DNA of 64,000 nucleotides from positions 1 to 64,000 of the forward strand of contig JABVXV010000191.1 in NCBI GenBank assembly GCA_013365325.1. The letters are read 5' to 3'. Each line of letters starts with the position of its first letter. Within the stretch, counting starts at the first letter, position 1. A model generated the notes under the pieces. That model was given only the letters and a program-made list of their open reading frames with translations. It did no database searches and was not told where the DNA came from. This DNA comes from Dipetalonema caudispina (Eukaryota; Nematoda; Chromadorea; Rhabditida; Onchocercidae). Made by a program: the position numbers and the translations under genes. This document shows positions 12,101-24,500 of this stretch, in pieces.

Positions 12101-14485
12101 AAAGCCACATAATATAAAGCGATTTTGCATATTATTGTTGGAAGTAGCTTTCAACTAAATATTTCTTGACGAATTTTTAGAAATTTTTTGACATCTAATT
12201 TTAATTCAATTTGACTTCTGCATAAATTGATGAGCATAACAATTAAAGAATTGTAGTAAAAATGTTAAAGGTCATGTGTTAATTTGGGATTTGGACGAGA
12301 GTACGACATCTGCGAAAATTATACATAATATTGAATGGTTATCTCCCCCTTTGAATATCGCTTTCTGTGGATTAGAGCAATGTAAGTTTACTAAGAAATC
12401 CTCTAAATTTGTATCTTATAGAGTGGTGTCTTATTTTTCTTGAGATATTTTAAGGATTTCTGAAGACAGGTAACGCAGATGATTTTTTGGAGCTTCTCTT
12501 CTTTATTTTTTATTTTTTTTATTTTTTTTATTTTTTTTTTTTTTTTTGTAGACATACATTTCATGTACTATTATGAGAGATTTATTATTAAATATTTTGC
12601 TGTTTTTGATTTTTTTAATGTATTCGTATTTCATTCCAGTAGCTGTATCATTCCGAGAAAAACTGATTAGAATATACGATTTGGCCACACTTACATTTGT
12701 GATTGAAGAAAGTGCCCAAAGAACGGCCGGAATGCAGGTATGTTCTCTTCAAATTTCATATCTTCATGAATTTTATATTTCAATTTGCAATGTAAATCAT
12801 TCCTGCTAATTACAGGTTTATTCACGAGAAGGACTTTTCAATGGTATATTTAGTTATCAACAGGATTTTACTCTTACTGGCGTGCACCTAACTTGCGGGA
12901 CATGTTACGTTGTACTAGGCTCATCAAAAGGGGATTTCTTCGTAGTTCCATTGGCTAATAGGTTTGTACTTGTTAAATGTGAAGTGCTGGAAAATTTGTG
13001 TAAACTTTTGGTCGAAATGAACTTGCAAGTGAGTTGAAAACAAATATTATGATCTCTTATTTGACATTGCAAGGAATTGAATTTCAGTTACGAAAAATTC
13101 GTTTGAACATTCTACAAAACGGCGAATTTCTGCTAGTCTATTATTCACTATTTAAACTTGAATTTCTTTTTTTGAAATTCAGGCATGAAATACAGCTATG
13201 GGATATGTGTATATGTCCAAAGACAGGCGCAGTAATATCGGCTGGGGCAGATGGCCGTCTTCAAGTCTCTCTAAATGGCCGTTTGGCTGCTGTTGGGTCA
13301 GGGAAAGATTTTTTATTTAGTGCATGCCGAGTCGTTCTGACATTAGTGAGGAAGTCTGAAGAAGTACCATTGGAAAAGGTATGTTTGTAAAGTAATTCTA
13401 AGATTTTTTAGAGGTGCTTTCTTACGATAACACATCCAGATCGAAATCCTCCCTTAATTAAAATTTATTTTTGTAAGATATAGGAGTAGAGGAGGAATAT
13501 GTGATTTCTCGCAGATATAGGGAACTATATTTGTTTTGTTATATAAGAAGAAATTTTTGGCAAAGAATTTGAATTTTGAGCTATGAACTTGGCCATCTTG
13601 CCAAGTGTGTATGATTTAAATTTTTTTTCCACATAGGTTTTAAGTATTTAACCTTTATTGGCTATTTTTAATTTTTAACTGTTCAGTGGCTTAACAAAAT
13701 TACAGACTATTGAACCACCTTTAACTGATGAAGTTAATGTTGATGATAATACCGAATGTAAAAATGAAGCAAGGTTTCCTCCACCTCAGACAAATTTACG
13801 ATTGTGTGCTGAAAAGTCGCATCTCGAATTTTGCTTTGAGGATATCAAAGTATGATTTAGTATATTGGTGTTTCATAAAAATCAAAAAGGATAAGGGAAA
13901 TTATTTCACAAATACGTGAGGTCTTCGTTACATGATTACAGTCCAATTGATTAATATCTAGAGTTTGGGCTTAAATATCTAGCTGTTTCTGCAAGCGCCT
14001 CATTCAACCCTAGTGAAAAATAGGAAAGTATACATATCAATTAGTCAAATTCTCTAGAAGAAGGGATAGCATATGACTCTATACCGATTAGGCTGCTTAA
14101 TGAGTTTATTCTTCTAGTTTTTTTTTTCTTTTTTCTTCTTTGTTACTTTAATTTGAGTATTATTTTTAGATTTGATCTTTATGATTGTTTTTATTCTTGA
14201 AGTTTGTTATATGAATATCATTGAAGAGAATTCAGTTTTGGTTTTAATGTTTTTTAACTTGTACACAATTGTTTCCTCAAAATATTATTCTAAACACCTT
14301 TTCGTTTTGTTCAAATCAAATTCTTTCCTTTTTTTTAGATCGGTAAAACTGCTATCTCACAGTTTAGCTTGGATCTTCGTACGGAATCACTAAACCGATT
14401 AGCCGTAAGTGAGCCATCTGGTCAGTTGGCAATTTGTGGTGGTGAAGCTGGTCTTCTGATTTTCATTCCTTGTTGTTTGCGATAA
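6119..14485 (+). CDS. TFIIIC subunit-like zinc-finger/WD-repeat protein (GTF3C2/TFIIIC110-like), ~962 aa
   Basis: Exons: 6119-6280, 6700-6822, 7077-7130, 7604-7795, 7987-8163, 8406-8515, 8611-8686, 9061-9184, 9708-9870, 9970-10170, 10652-10755, 11073-11190, 11316-11480, 11586-11636, 11807-12011 (end uncertain), about 12249-12381, 12640-12737, 12816-12961, 13183-13378, 13706-13849, 14339-14485. They join in one frame of about 2,889 nt. Residues 1-140 are acidic and basic low-complexity sequence with an RTRRRPPEKYAEYAAYR segment. Residues ~145-262 hold three tandem C2HC fingers. From ~461 on there are strands typical of a WD propeller, such as HVLIWDLDE, KLIRIYDLATL and HEIQLWDM. The length and the arrangement of a disordered N-terminus plus C-terminal propeller match the family of human GTF3C2 (911 aa), a TFIIIC component needed for tRNA-gene transcription in the nucleus. 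The family call is inference. The alternative is another nuclear zinc-finger/WD protein. Exon 1 may extend to 6316 in the same phase. Confidence 0.7.
7604..8515 (+). other. Three tandem C2HC zinc fingers in the TFIIIC-like protein
   Basis: Three exons (7604-7795, 7987-8163, 8406-8515) each contribute one finger. Finger 1 is C-x4-C-x12-H-x3-C from residue ~145 (CLNEKC ... HVDKC). Finger 2 is C-x7-C-x12-H-x3-C from ~207 (HLERC). Finger 3 is C-x2-C-x11-H-x3-C from ~243 (CWKC ... HLATC). The shared H-x3-C ending and the one-finger-per-exon layout suggest duplication. The metal ligands are inferred from spacing only. Confidence 0.7.
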
Positions 14486-16750
14486 TCCAGGATCTTTTTT
14501 CCTTCTTTCTAAATTTTTTAATTTCGATAAATAATCTTGAACCTTGCCAAGCCGACTTATTTTGTTTCCATCTTGTTATTGTTACTTGTCACTTATAAAT
14601 AATAACAATGTTTCATACTCCTTTTATAATTATCTTGTCTTATGCCCTGTAAAAGACTAAATGATTATACCAGCGTTTCGAAAAACTGCTTTTTTTAAAT
14701 TACCCAAATAAATTGATGAACAAATCTTGCTTTCCACATCAACATTATTCAATGACATTGATGCAAACATATGAAAACTTGAGTTAACATGCGCCTTTTT
14801 TAAAATTTTTTTAGATTATTTCTGTCAAGAAATGAGCTTGTTCAAAAGTAAAAAGAATGTACTTTTTTTTAGCAGTGAAATTACCCAATTCACCAAGTTG
14901 TTAAACAATACTTTAACTGAAATATTAAACAAGACATTTGCAATGCAATTCCCTTCATATTCTATCGAAAAAAAAAAATACTTATTAATACTTCAATGGG
15001 AATGAAAATGAAAAGATTAGCTCAATAGCTACAAAAGAGAAGAAATGGCTTGACTTTTTTTTTTACTCAAAGTTTTGATAAAACAATCAAACAGGTTGCA
15101 CTGAAATTTGGTACTTCATTAGTGTGAGCTAAAATAAAGGATAAAAAAAAAAGTTTTAACCAGTAATTGTCAACTGACAGTCTTATAGATAACAATACAA
15201 ATTCTTACTATCGTATTATTAGTATATTTTTATGAAGAGAGTACGTTACATTGAATCTTAGGGATATTAGGATATCAGGTCTTAGATGAGTTTTATCTAA
15301 AGCCTATTGTCTTACTAAAAAGTTTTCTTAAAAAAGTTATGATAAATATGGGAAAATAAAGTTGAATTTAATTAATTTCAATGAATCAATGAGAAGATGA
15401 GCTGTCAAATTATTATGGATAAATATATTGAACATTAAAAATGATCAGTAGGTGTACAGTAATACATGTTCAATTCGATGATATCTTTGAAATGAAACAA
15501 ATTAAAATCGAATTGCAATTTGCAACTTGTAAAATAATTTTAATCTCCGATACATTTGTTATTTTTCTCTAAATGATCGTATTTTGATATTGTTTTATTT
15601 AGATACTTATTCCACGTCTTTTTTTTTTTCTTTACATTCTATGATCTTTAATTATTTATTAAAAAAGGAAAAACGAAGAGAAAAATTTGTTGAAAATTTT
15701 CCAATTATTTTTTTATTGCATAAAATTTCCAAAAATTAACAAATTGTTAAGTCTTTACTGAAGAAAAAAAAAGCTAATTGATAAAATTATTACGCTCTTT
15801 GTGGAATGGACTGATTGAATAAATATGGATTAAATTTGATAAAATTAGCACAAGAATAACGCGGATATTAATTCTTACTTTCATTATTCGGGAGATAATT
15901 ACGGTAAAATATATCGTTAGAATATTTACGATAAGGTTTGATACTTTACCTAATTTATTTGATAGTACTTCCATGTGATATCCATTTTTCGATGAATTAA
16001 TTCTGTTTTTCGGGATTAATCATTCTTACTACTAATTAAACATGCAAAAATTCTTTAAAAAAAAAGCAATTCATTTCCAAAAAAAAAAGGAAATGGATAT
16101 GTCTGACAATCATTTTCAACATATAATTTGCCAGAAAATAAATCTGAGAAGAAGAAAAACTATTCAGAAGCTTGGATATATTAAAAGTACAGCAGACTAA
16201 TTGTTTTTTTTATAATTTTATAAAAATGAAAATAAAAATGATGATGAAATTCATTTTTGAAAACTGAAACTTAATATTTTTCCATTCTCTCGGGAATTAT
16301 TTTTTTAACAACAGAAAAGAAATAGATGAAAATTTCAATTCATTTTAATTTCAAAGGAAAAAAAAATGAAAGAATTGTGTAATTCTAGAAACTTTATGGA
16401 AAAAAAAGGAAGTTTGGATTCATTGAAAATTATTCTTACGAATTTAACAAAAAAGAAAAGAAACATATAAGAAAACGAAACTAATCTCTATTGATGGTTA
16501 CATGATAAGAATAATATATTCACGTGCATACATACGTACACGTACGTAAGTCTATTCAATCATTTTATCTTTATTCTTTATCTTCTTATATCCTGTGTAC
16601 AACTTTAAATTAAAGATTTTTTGCTTAAGATCTTTTACAAATCTTTGATAGTTAATAAATAAAATTTATTTTAGCAATTATTTGGCTTAATGGGTCAGAT
16701 ATAAAATGGTATACCAGCTGTTGAATAGTATTTTTAATAAATATTTAACA

Positions 16751-16774
16751 CGCACACACACACACACACACACA
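16751..16774. repeat. CA dinucleotide microsatellite
   Basis: A run of alternating C and A of about 24 bp, followed by a GA-rich stretch to about 16830. Confidence 0.9.
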
Positions 16775-18216
16775 TACACTCGTACAGTAAGTGAGAGAAG
16801 AAAGGAAGAGAGAGGGAGAGAGAAAGAAAAGGAAAAGATTTAGGTAAAAAAGATTAATATAAAAAAGAAATATGCATATATATATATACATTTTATTCTT
16901 TTTTCATTTTCAATTATATTTTATAAATTTAACAATGAAAAGATTTTCATTGTTAATTTTTAAAAGCAAAAGAGAATAAGAATAATGAAGAGAAGTTAGG
17001 ATGAAACGAAAAGAAGACGAGAAAAAGAGAGAAGTAATTTTACACAGAAAATGTTACGACGATGATATTTTCATATATCAGTATCGTTTAAAATTTTCAT
17101 CATTCTTGCAAGAAAGAAAAAAATAGCGAGAAGAGAGAAAAGAAAAGAGGAAAAGAAAAGAAGAAAAAAATCCTTTTTTTTTTTTCTCTCCAAAATCTTT
17201 TGCTATTCTTTTCTTTAAACTTTAACATATTTCATACATGTATATCTGTATACAACATATATATATACCACTAAACTATTTAATATCCTTTTTTTTTTAT
17301 CCGCCTCCACTTCTTTTTTTTTTTCTTTAACTGAATTTAATTTTCCATTTTATTTTATCACTCTCTCTTTTTCACACTCTTCAATTTCTTCGAACAAAAA
17401 GAGAGAGAGAGGACGAAGAGATAAGAAGAAAAATTTATTTTCTCGGATGCTTAAACTGTTAAATAGAAGGTTAGCAAGGAACAGCTGTTAGTGTGTAAAG
17501 AGGAACTTTTAACCGGAAAGATATAAGAATACCAACGAAGTAATAAGTAAGCAATAGGGCAAACTCTTCTCTTCATTTAGCTGTAACGAAATGAAATCTT
17601 TCCTACTTGCCCGATTTCGATTATTTTTATTCCTTTTATTCATTCACTTTTTTTTTTTTTTCATTTCTTCCTTCCTTCTTTACTTATTTACTTATTTACT
17701 TCATATTATTACTACTATTATTGTTGTTGATGACAAAAATGGTTTCATTGTTTTCACTCCTTTCTCATTTCTAAACTTTCATCCTTTTCTTTTTTACCTA
17801 CTTACTTACTTACTTACTTTCTACTACTATTACTACTAGTATTATTGTTAATAATGATAATAATAGTTTAATTATTTCTTTCTTATTTGTATACATTCAT
17901 TTCTATATTTATTTATTTACTTACTTTACTTGCCACTACTACTGTTGTTAATAATGATAATGATAGGTTATTGTTAATAGTAGTAATGATTAGCTATTAT
18001 TATTGATAATGATAAAAATGTTTACAATGTGTAAGAGAAAGCTGTTAAATGAAAAAAGATTAAATGATTAATTGGAAATTTTTATTTATAATTTCAGAAT
18101 TTTACGTTTAAATTAGAAAAGAATGGATTAGTGAGGAGAAAGAATGAAGAAGAAGAGAAGAAAACAAAAAAAAAAATTCAAAGTGTTGATAAGATATATC
18201 AATGATAGGAAGAATT

Positions 18217-18272
18217 CACATACACATACACAGACACACACAGACACACATACACACACAAATACACACACA
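18217..18272. repeat. CA-rich imperfect microsatellite
   Basis: Repeated CACATACACA and CAGACACACA units just upstream of tropomyosin exon 1. The reverse-strand ORF with VCVCVSVCVC across it is an artefact of this repeat. Confidence 0.85.
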
Positions 18273-18453
18273 TATGAATACATACATACATGATATGCTA
18301 TTATTATCATCGTATCCGCAGCGATTGTTTTGGCTCACCTTACAGATTTTTTACATTTTGTTTTAAAATTTTCGAGAAGATTTATATTTTTCGTTTCGTT
18401 TCTTTTCAGTTCTTCCTTGAGTTTCTTTTTTTTTTTTTTTTGTTAACTTTTTT

Positions 18454-18467
18454 TTGCCATTTTTTAG
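18454..18467 (+). promoter_or_regulatory. Candidate trans- or cis-splice acceptor upstream of the tropomyosin ATG
   Basis: A tract ending TTTTTTAG at 18467 precedes a 47-nt leader and the ATG at 18515. It could accept a spliced leader or a 5' UTR exon. The sequence alone cannot decide which. Confidence 0.4.
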
Positions 18468-18514
18468 CCAGGAAGTTTATCTAATATCCAACAAATCCAT
18501 AATCATAAGCAAAA

Positions 18515-18559
18515 ATGGACGCGATCAAGAAAAAGATGCAGGCGATGAAAATCGAGAAG
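18515..18559 (+). CDS. lev-11: Tropomyosin exon 1a, long-isoform start (residues 1-15)
   Basis: Encodes [15 protein letters not shown], the conserved N-terminus of long tropomyosins needed for head-to-tail overlap. It ends in phase 0 at a GTATTA donor. A 1,965-bp intron follows. Confidence 0.97.
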
Positions 18560-21500
18560 GTATTATCTTTTTCCTTTTAATAGTGTAATAAAAGTTCCTT
18601 TTTATTTATTTTAAGAAAAAATATAACGAAAAAATTTGAATACATTTATGGATAATGCGGGAGAAGATAGATATTGTTGTTATCACGCTGATAAATAAGG
18701 AAGATTTTGGGAATTTTGAAATTAATGCTTTTGATGATATCAAAAATATAGGGCTGATGAATTATATGGCGAAGTTGTTGTAATCAAATATTAAGATCAG
18801 AAGTTTGATTTAAATGAAAGGAGAAAGAAACAGCAATATTACCATCCTATCAAGATGTCAAATAAATTTTTCGAAAATTTGAAATTAATGCTTTTGGCTT
18901 TTCGAACAAAAAAATATAGAATTGACAAATTATATGGTGATGTTACAAATGCTGAAATTTAAAATTTAACTTAAATAGGAAAAAGATTGGAAAATTTTGA
19001 ATTCGTAAGGTAAAATGAAAAAAATTACAACACGAAAGAATATAGCAAGGATTATTGGTCCATAATTGTTTAAATCGTAAAAAGGAACCAAAAATTACGG
19101 ATACTGTCAATATTTGTAAGGAAAATTTGTTGCAAATTATAATTGTTCGAATTTTCATTTATCTTTTTGATCCTTCCAATATTGCTAAATTTGGATTTTT
19201 CTCCTAAAAAAAATAGTTTTCCTTCGTGTAATTTAGAAAATTCCCGTTTATCATAAATTCATTTTCAATAATCGCAATAAAAAAGAAAGAGAAGAAAAAT
19301 TTAAGGAAAAGTTTGAAAAATGAAATTTTTTTTAAAGACAACATTTTTCCTTCCATTTTGTCCTAATTTTATCACATTAGTTTCATTTATTGCATCCTAC
19401 TAATAATAATGAAATCATTTGGCCTAAAACAACTTTTTACTTCTTTTTTCTTTTTTTCCTCTTTCTTTGACAAAATAATGAAAAAAGAGAAAATTGATAC
19501 AATAATTAGACGAATTGAACAGAATTTGAAAGTTGGAAAGCTGATTGAATAAAAACAAATAAATTATTTATTTATTTGATTAGTAAAGTTAATTATATTC
19601 ACAGAAGGTAAGAATGATAATATTAATGTTTTGCCATGGACAAATACTGTTATGATTAATTAAGTGATTTAATATATAACTTCTTCTGAATCTAAAATCG
19701 GTAAATTATTGTTATAATCTTTCAAAAGTATTCAATATTTGGGAAAAGCAATTAGTATGGTTGATTTTCTTTTTTTGATCAACAATCTAGTGATATATTT
19801 GTAAAATGGATTAAATTTTAAAATGAATAATATACATATTCAAATATTTCCTAAAGTTTTTAAACTGAAAAAATTTCAAGAATGTAATCTAATGAACGAA
19901 AAATTCAATTCATCCCACAATTATTTTGCTAGGTTATATCAATTATGTAATTCCGAATAATACAAGATATGCTAAACTTTATCCTTGAAATATTATAATC
20001 ATGCGGAAATTTTTAGATTTTTAAAAATCCTGAAGGCAACGTTCAGTAAAGTTACTATCATTTTTATTAATATCTATTTCGATTAAATATCTAAAATATT
20101 TATCACTATTTCCGAGTAGAATTTCTCGATTTATACAAACGAAAAAACAACAAATCGATTAATGATTGCCCAAAATATAATCCTAAATATTATTTTTACA
20201 ATTTTTTTTAACTTAAAGCTGAAAAAGAAATAATGCCAAAAATTTATTTCAGTAGTTTTTGCGAATTTTTAGATTACTGTTTTTTTTACAAATGCAAATT
20301 TTAAATCCAAAATATTTCGGTTTTAACGAAATTTCGAAAAAGTTTCTCATCATTATTTGTTTAAATTTTAGATTCGAAATACTTTAACTGTAATGTGATT
20401 TTGAAAAATTTTTGTATTATTGTTTATTTATTATAAATTATTGCATTCATCAAAAGAAGTTCTTTTTTTCTAGTTCATTTGAAAATTATTGAAATAAAAA
20501 TGGATTGTATCAGTTATTTTCAAGGATAATGCTCTCGATCGAGCCGATGCCGCGGAAGAAAAAGTACGACAAATGACGGAGAAGTTGGAACGAATTGAAG
20601 AAGAGCTTCGAGATACCCAAAAGAAAATGATGCAAACGGAGAATGATTTAGATAAAGCGCAAGAAGATTTGGCTGTTGCAAATACCAATTTGGAAGAGAA
20701 AGAAAAGAAGGTTCAAGAGGTAAGGTTTCTACTTTTTTCTTAGCTATTAATTATAAGATTAGACTAATTAAGCGATTCAAATTTTTTAAAGTATTATATA
20801 AGATGTCCATTTACAGTAATATAGATTAATGAATACAATTGAAAAATTTTGATTAATTCTAGTTAATTTTCTTGTCAAATTGAGATATAATGTTTTTTTT
20901 TCTTTTGTGATTGTTTTTATTTTCTAAATGGTATAGCATAATTGATTAAATAATTTTCTCAAATTATAGCAAAAAAATTTCCTAAAATAAAATTTATATT
21001 GATGTATTTATGCAAAAAATTAAATTTTGTAATGGAAATTTAAGAAAAAAATTCTGTTTTCTGTAATGAAGCAATTTCCGCGATTAAGTCAACATTTTGT
21101 TTTAATTATAACTTACGAATTAATTGTTGCACGTGATCAATAAGAAATGATATTTTTTTAATTTTAGAGAATTTCACTAATTTGTGCAGGAAAAAAATGA
21201 GCACAGAGATTTTTTCCAGCTTTTTTTCAAAAAAAAAAATTCATCTCATTACTTTACTGTTTGCTAAAATCCTCCTCATACGAGCACAATCTGTCAATTA
21301 ACAATCAATAAACAAACAAAAAACATCGACAAATTCAATCCTTCTATGAATTAAAGGTTTGTCTTTTCTTTTTTTTGATACAATGAAATGAAATATTTAT
21401 CGTTCTTTTGTCAACGAGATGTATGTCACATTTGTCTCACCTATTTTTAGATATTTTGCATATTTTCTGTCCCATTTTTTGATACTTTTGTTTATTTTTT

Positions 21501-24500
21501 CTTAATTTTTAAAGAATTGCTATAAAATAATTACAATTTTTTTTGCTAAAGTTTAACAATAATTTGGCGATACACAAATTTTGCATATTACATTTGCTAA
21601 ATAAAATAAAACAGGTTTGATAAATTTCATGCAATTATCTATTCTTGTCTTTTTTTCCTCCCTCAATAAATTAGACTTCTTTATTATGAAAAAAAAAAAA
21701 AAAAAGAAAACTGGAAGTTTCCAAAAATCAATAAAAAATTCAAACGGGACGAAATTAATTTATTCGAATTAGTGACAGTACAATTTCTAATTAAAAATTT
21801 TAATTAAAAAAATACCATATAGCAGTTGAAAAAAGAAATGCTTGAACCAAAAGTAGAATGAAAAAAATGTTTAAATCTTTTTTTTTTTTCGAGTGATAAT
21901 GTAACATAATCGTTTTTCTGTTATATAAATACCAAATAAAACATTTTAAAGGTTTTCTTTTATTAAAGGAAAGGAAAAGATATTTTAAAGGATAGAAAAT
22001 AAAATTTGTTCTTATTACTGAATTGCCGTAAATTTTGAATTGTATTTGGATACGTTTTAGGATAAATTTACAATATCAAAAATCATTTTCCAATAATTCT
22101 ATTTCCTTTTTCTTTCGAGCTAAATGTTTCGTTAGTTTTCTTTTTTCCTAAGATTGTGGAAATCTTTCGTAATTAATTAATTATCCAACTGCTGCAATTT
22201 TTGCTTTTCTTTTAAATGTCATTAGTTGAGATTAATCGAAAAATACCAAATTCTTTTTTTAAAATGATTCCCAAAGATTTTCTTCATTCCTTTGATTGAT
22301 ATAAAAATTAAATTACAAATTTGAAGGGCTTTTTTTTCCATTTTAGTTTTTTTCAGCAATATTTGTGTCATTGTTTGTTTACGCATTTCCGAAATTACTT
22401 ATGCAAATATATAATTTTTAGTAATTGCAATTAATTGATTAGTTAAGTGCTAAAGCCATATCAACCTGCATTAGCATAAATGTTTTCTTCCGTTATTTCT
22501 AGTTGTTTTCGTCAACACTTTCTTACACCATCGAAAACGAAATGATAGAATGATTATTCATTAGATATACTACAAACTTATCTGATGTTCGCGTCATCAA
22601 TTATTTAACCGTTTCGATAAATCTAATTGATAATCTTAAACATAACTTTTTCAGTTAATCCAGTTAAGAAGGTCAACGATGACCATTCAGCGATAGGAAA
22701 TACTTGAATAAAACTATAAATCTTTGATTTCTCAAAATTCGTTTATCTTTTTCCATTGGCAAACATATCATTACATTCCGAATTAACATTCTTCTGTACC
22801 AGATATATCCTGAGCTAACATTCTTCCATTCACATACCTGGCCTAACACTCTCCTGTATCATATATATCCGGGGTGAATATATTCTTTCTGCATAGATGT
22901 ATCATTATTTTCAAGTATTTGTGACCCGCATTATTTCACATCATTCATTCTACATTGCTAACATCAATCAATAAATCTCAATGAAAATGTCATATACTTA
23001 TTGACATAAAATAAATGCAATGTAGTAATGAAAATAAGCCAAGCATTCTGGTAGGTTTAATTTTTATTTTTTGTTTTCGAAAAGTTCTTCGAACATTACG
23101 TTAAAATAACAACAGCAACAGCAATAGCAATTCGTTGATATTTATATATATATATATTGAAGAAATAAACACTTCCTTCTCCTCCTTTTTTTCAAATGCA
23201 TTTCATTCATTTCACTACAAATTCAACTATGTCTTGCTTCGATGAATGATATATGTTGTTCGGATAACAAAACGACAAATCATATACACCATGTCACACC
23301 ACACCACACCACACCACACCACACCACACCACACCACACCACACTACACCACACCACACTACACCACACCACACTACACCACACCACACTACACCACACC
23401 ACACTACACCACACCACACTACACCACACCACACTACACCACACCACACCACTCCACACCACACTACACCACACCACACCACACTACACTACACCACACC
23501 ACACTGCACCACACCACACTACACTACACCACACCACACTACACCACACCACCCTACACCACACCACACTACATCACACCACACTACACCACACCACACC
23601 ACACCACACCACACCACACCACACTACACCACACCACACTACACCACACCACACTACACCACACTACACCACACCACACCACACTACACTACACCACACC
23701 ACACTACACCACACCACCCTACACCACACCACACTACACCACACCACACCACACTACACCACACTACACCACACTACACCACGCTACACCACACCACACC
23801 ACACCACACCACACCACACCACACTACACCACACTACACCACACCACACCACACTACACCACACCACACCACACTACACCACACCACACTACATCACACC
23901 ACACTACACCACACCACACCACACCACACCACACCACACCACACTACACCACATCACATTACACTACACTAAACCACACCACGATATTCTACACTTGAAA
24001 CATCACGTCACATTCTACCACATCACTCGTACCACACAGTACTGCATCGTACGCTACACCACATCACGCTTATTGCGTCACACCACACTACGCTGCACAT
24101 ACATATGTGTGGATAGACGCTAGGCATATTCCCAAATGCATAAGAGAAGATCGCTCAGTGTGTTGCATGTCTGAAAAGTATGTGTATGACTGTATGTGTG
24201 TATGTGTGCATGTGTGTATGTGTGTATGTGTGCATGTGTGTATGTGTGTATGTGTGCATGTGTGCATGTGTGCATGTATGTGCGATTTGTTTGATACTTT
24301 ACAACAAAAGTTGTGGAAATTTTTGAAGTTTGGTAAGCTAATAAATATATTCATTGGGGAAGGAAGGAATGTGCCACAAACGTAAAGTGTCATCATCATT
24401 ATCATTATCATTATCATTATCATTATCATCATCATTGCTATCATTACATTCATTGTAATTTAATATTAAAGAAGAGAAGGAACCAAACAAACAGTCTAAA

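Larger units (their letters stand above)
14486..18514. other. Intergenic region: TFIIIC-like 3' flank and tropomyosin 5' region
   Basis: A canonical AATAAA lies at 14707-14712, a plausible end for the upstream mRNA. The rest is AT-rich with homopolymer runs, a CA repeat at about 16751-16774, a purine-rich stretch at 16799-16845, CA-rich sequence at 18217-18272 and many pyrimidine tracts. No coding segment is supported. Promoter elements for the long tropomyosin isoforms should lie here, but I cannot point to specific sites. Confidence 0.6.

Noticed and set aside
18128..18310. Minus-strand ORF with VCVCVSVCVC
   Set aside because: Translation of a CA microsatellite.
23292..23990. Interstitial telomere or CRISPR array
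   Set aside because: The unit does not match the nematode TTAGGC telomere, and a simple 5-bp satellite has no spacer structure.
23242..24123. 293-aa ORF of [10 protein letters not shown] repeats and its overlapping partners on both strands
   Set aside because: Open only because a 5-bp satellite without stop codons keeps all frames open. No start context, splice signals or protein-like composition.
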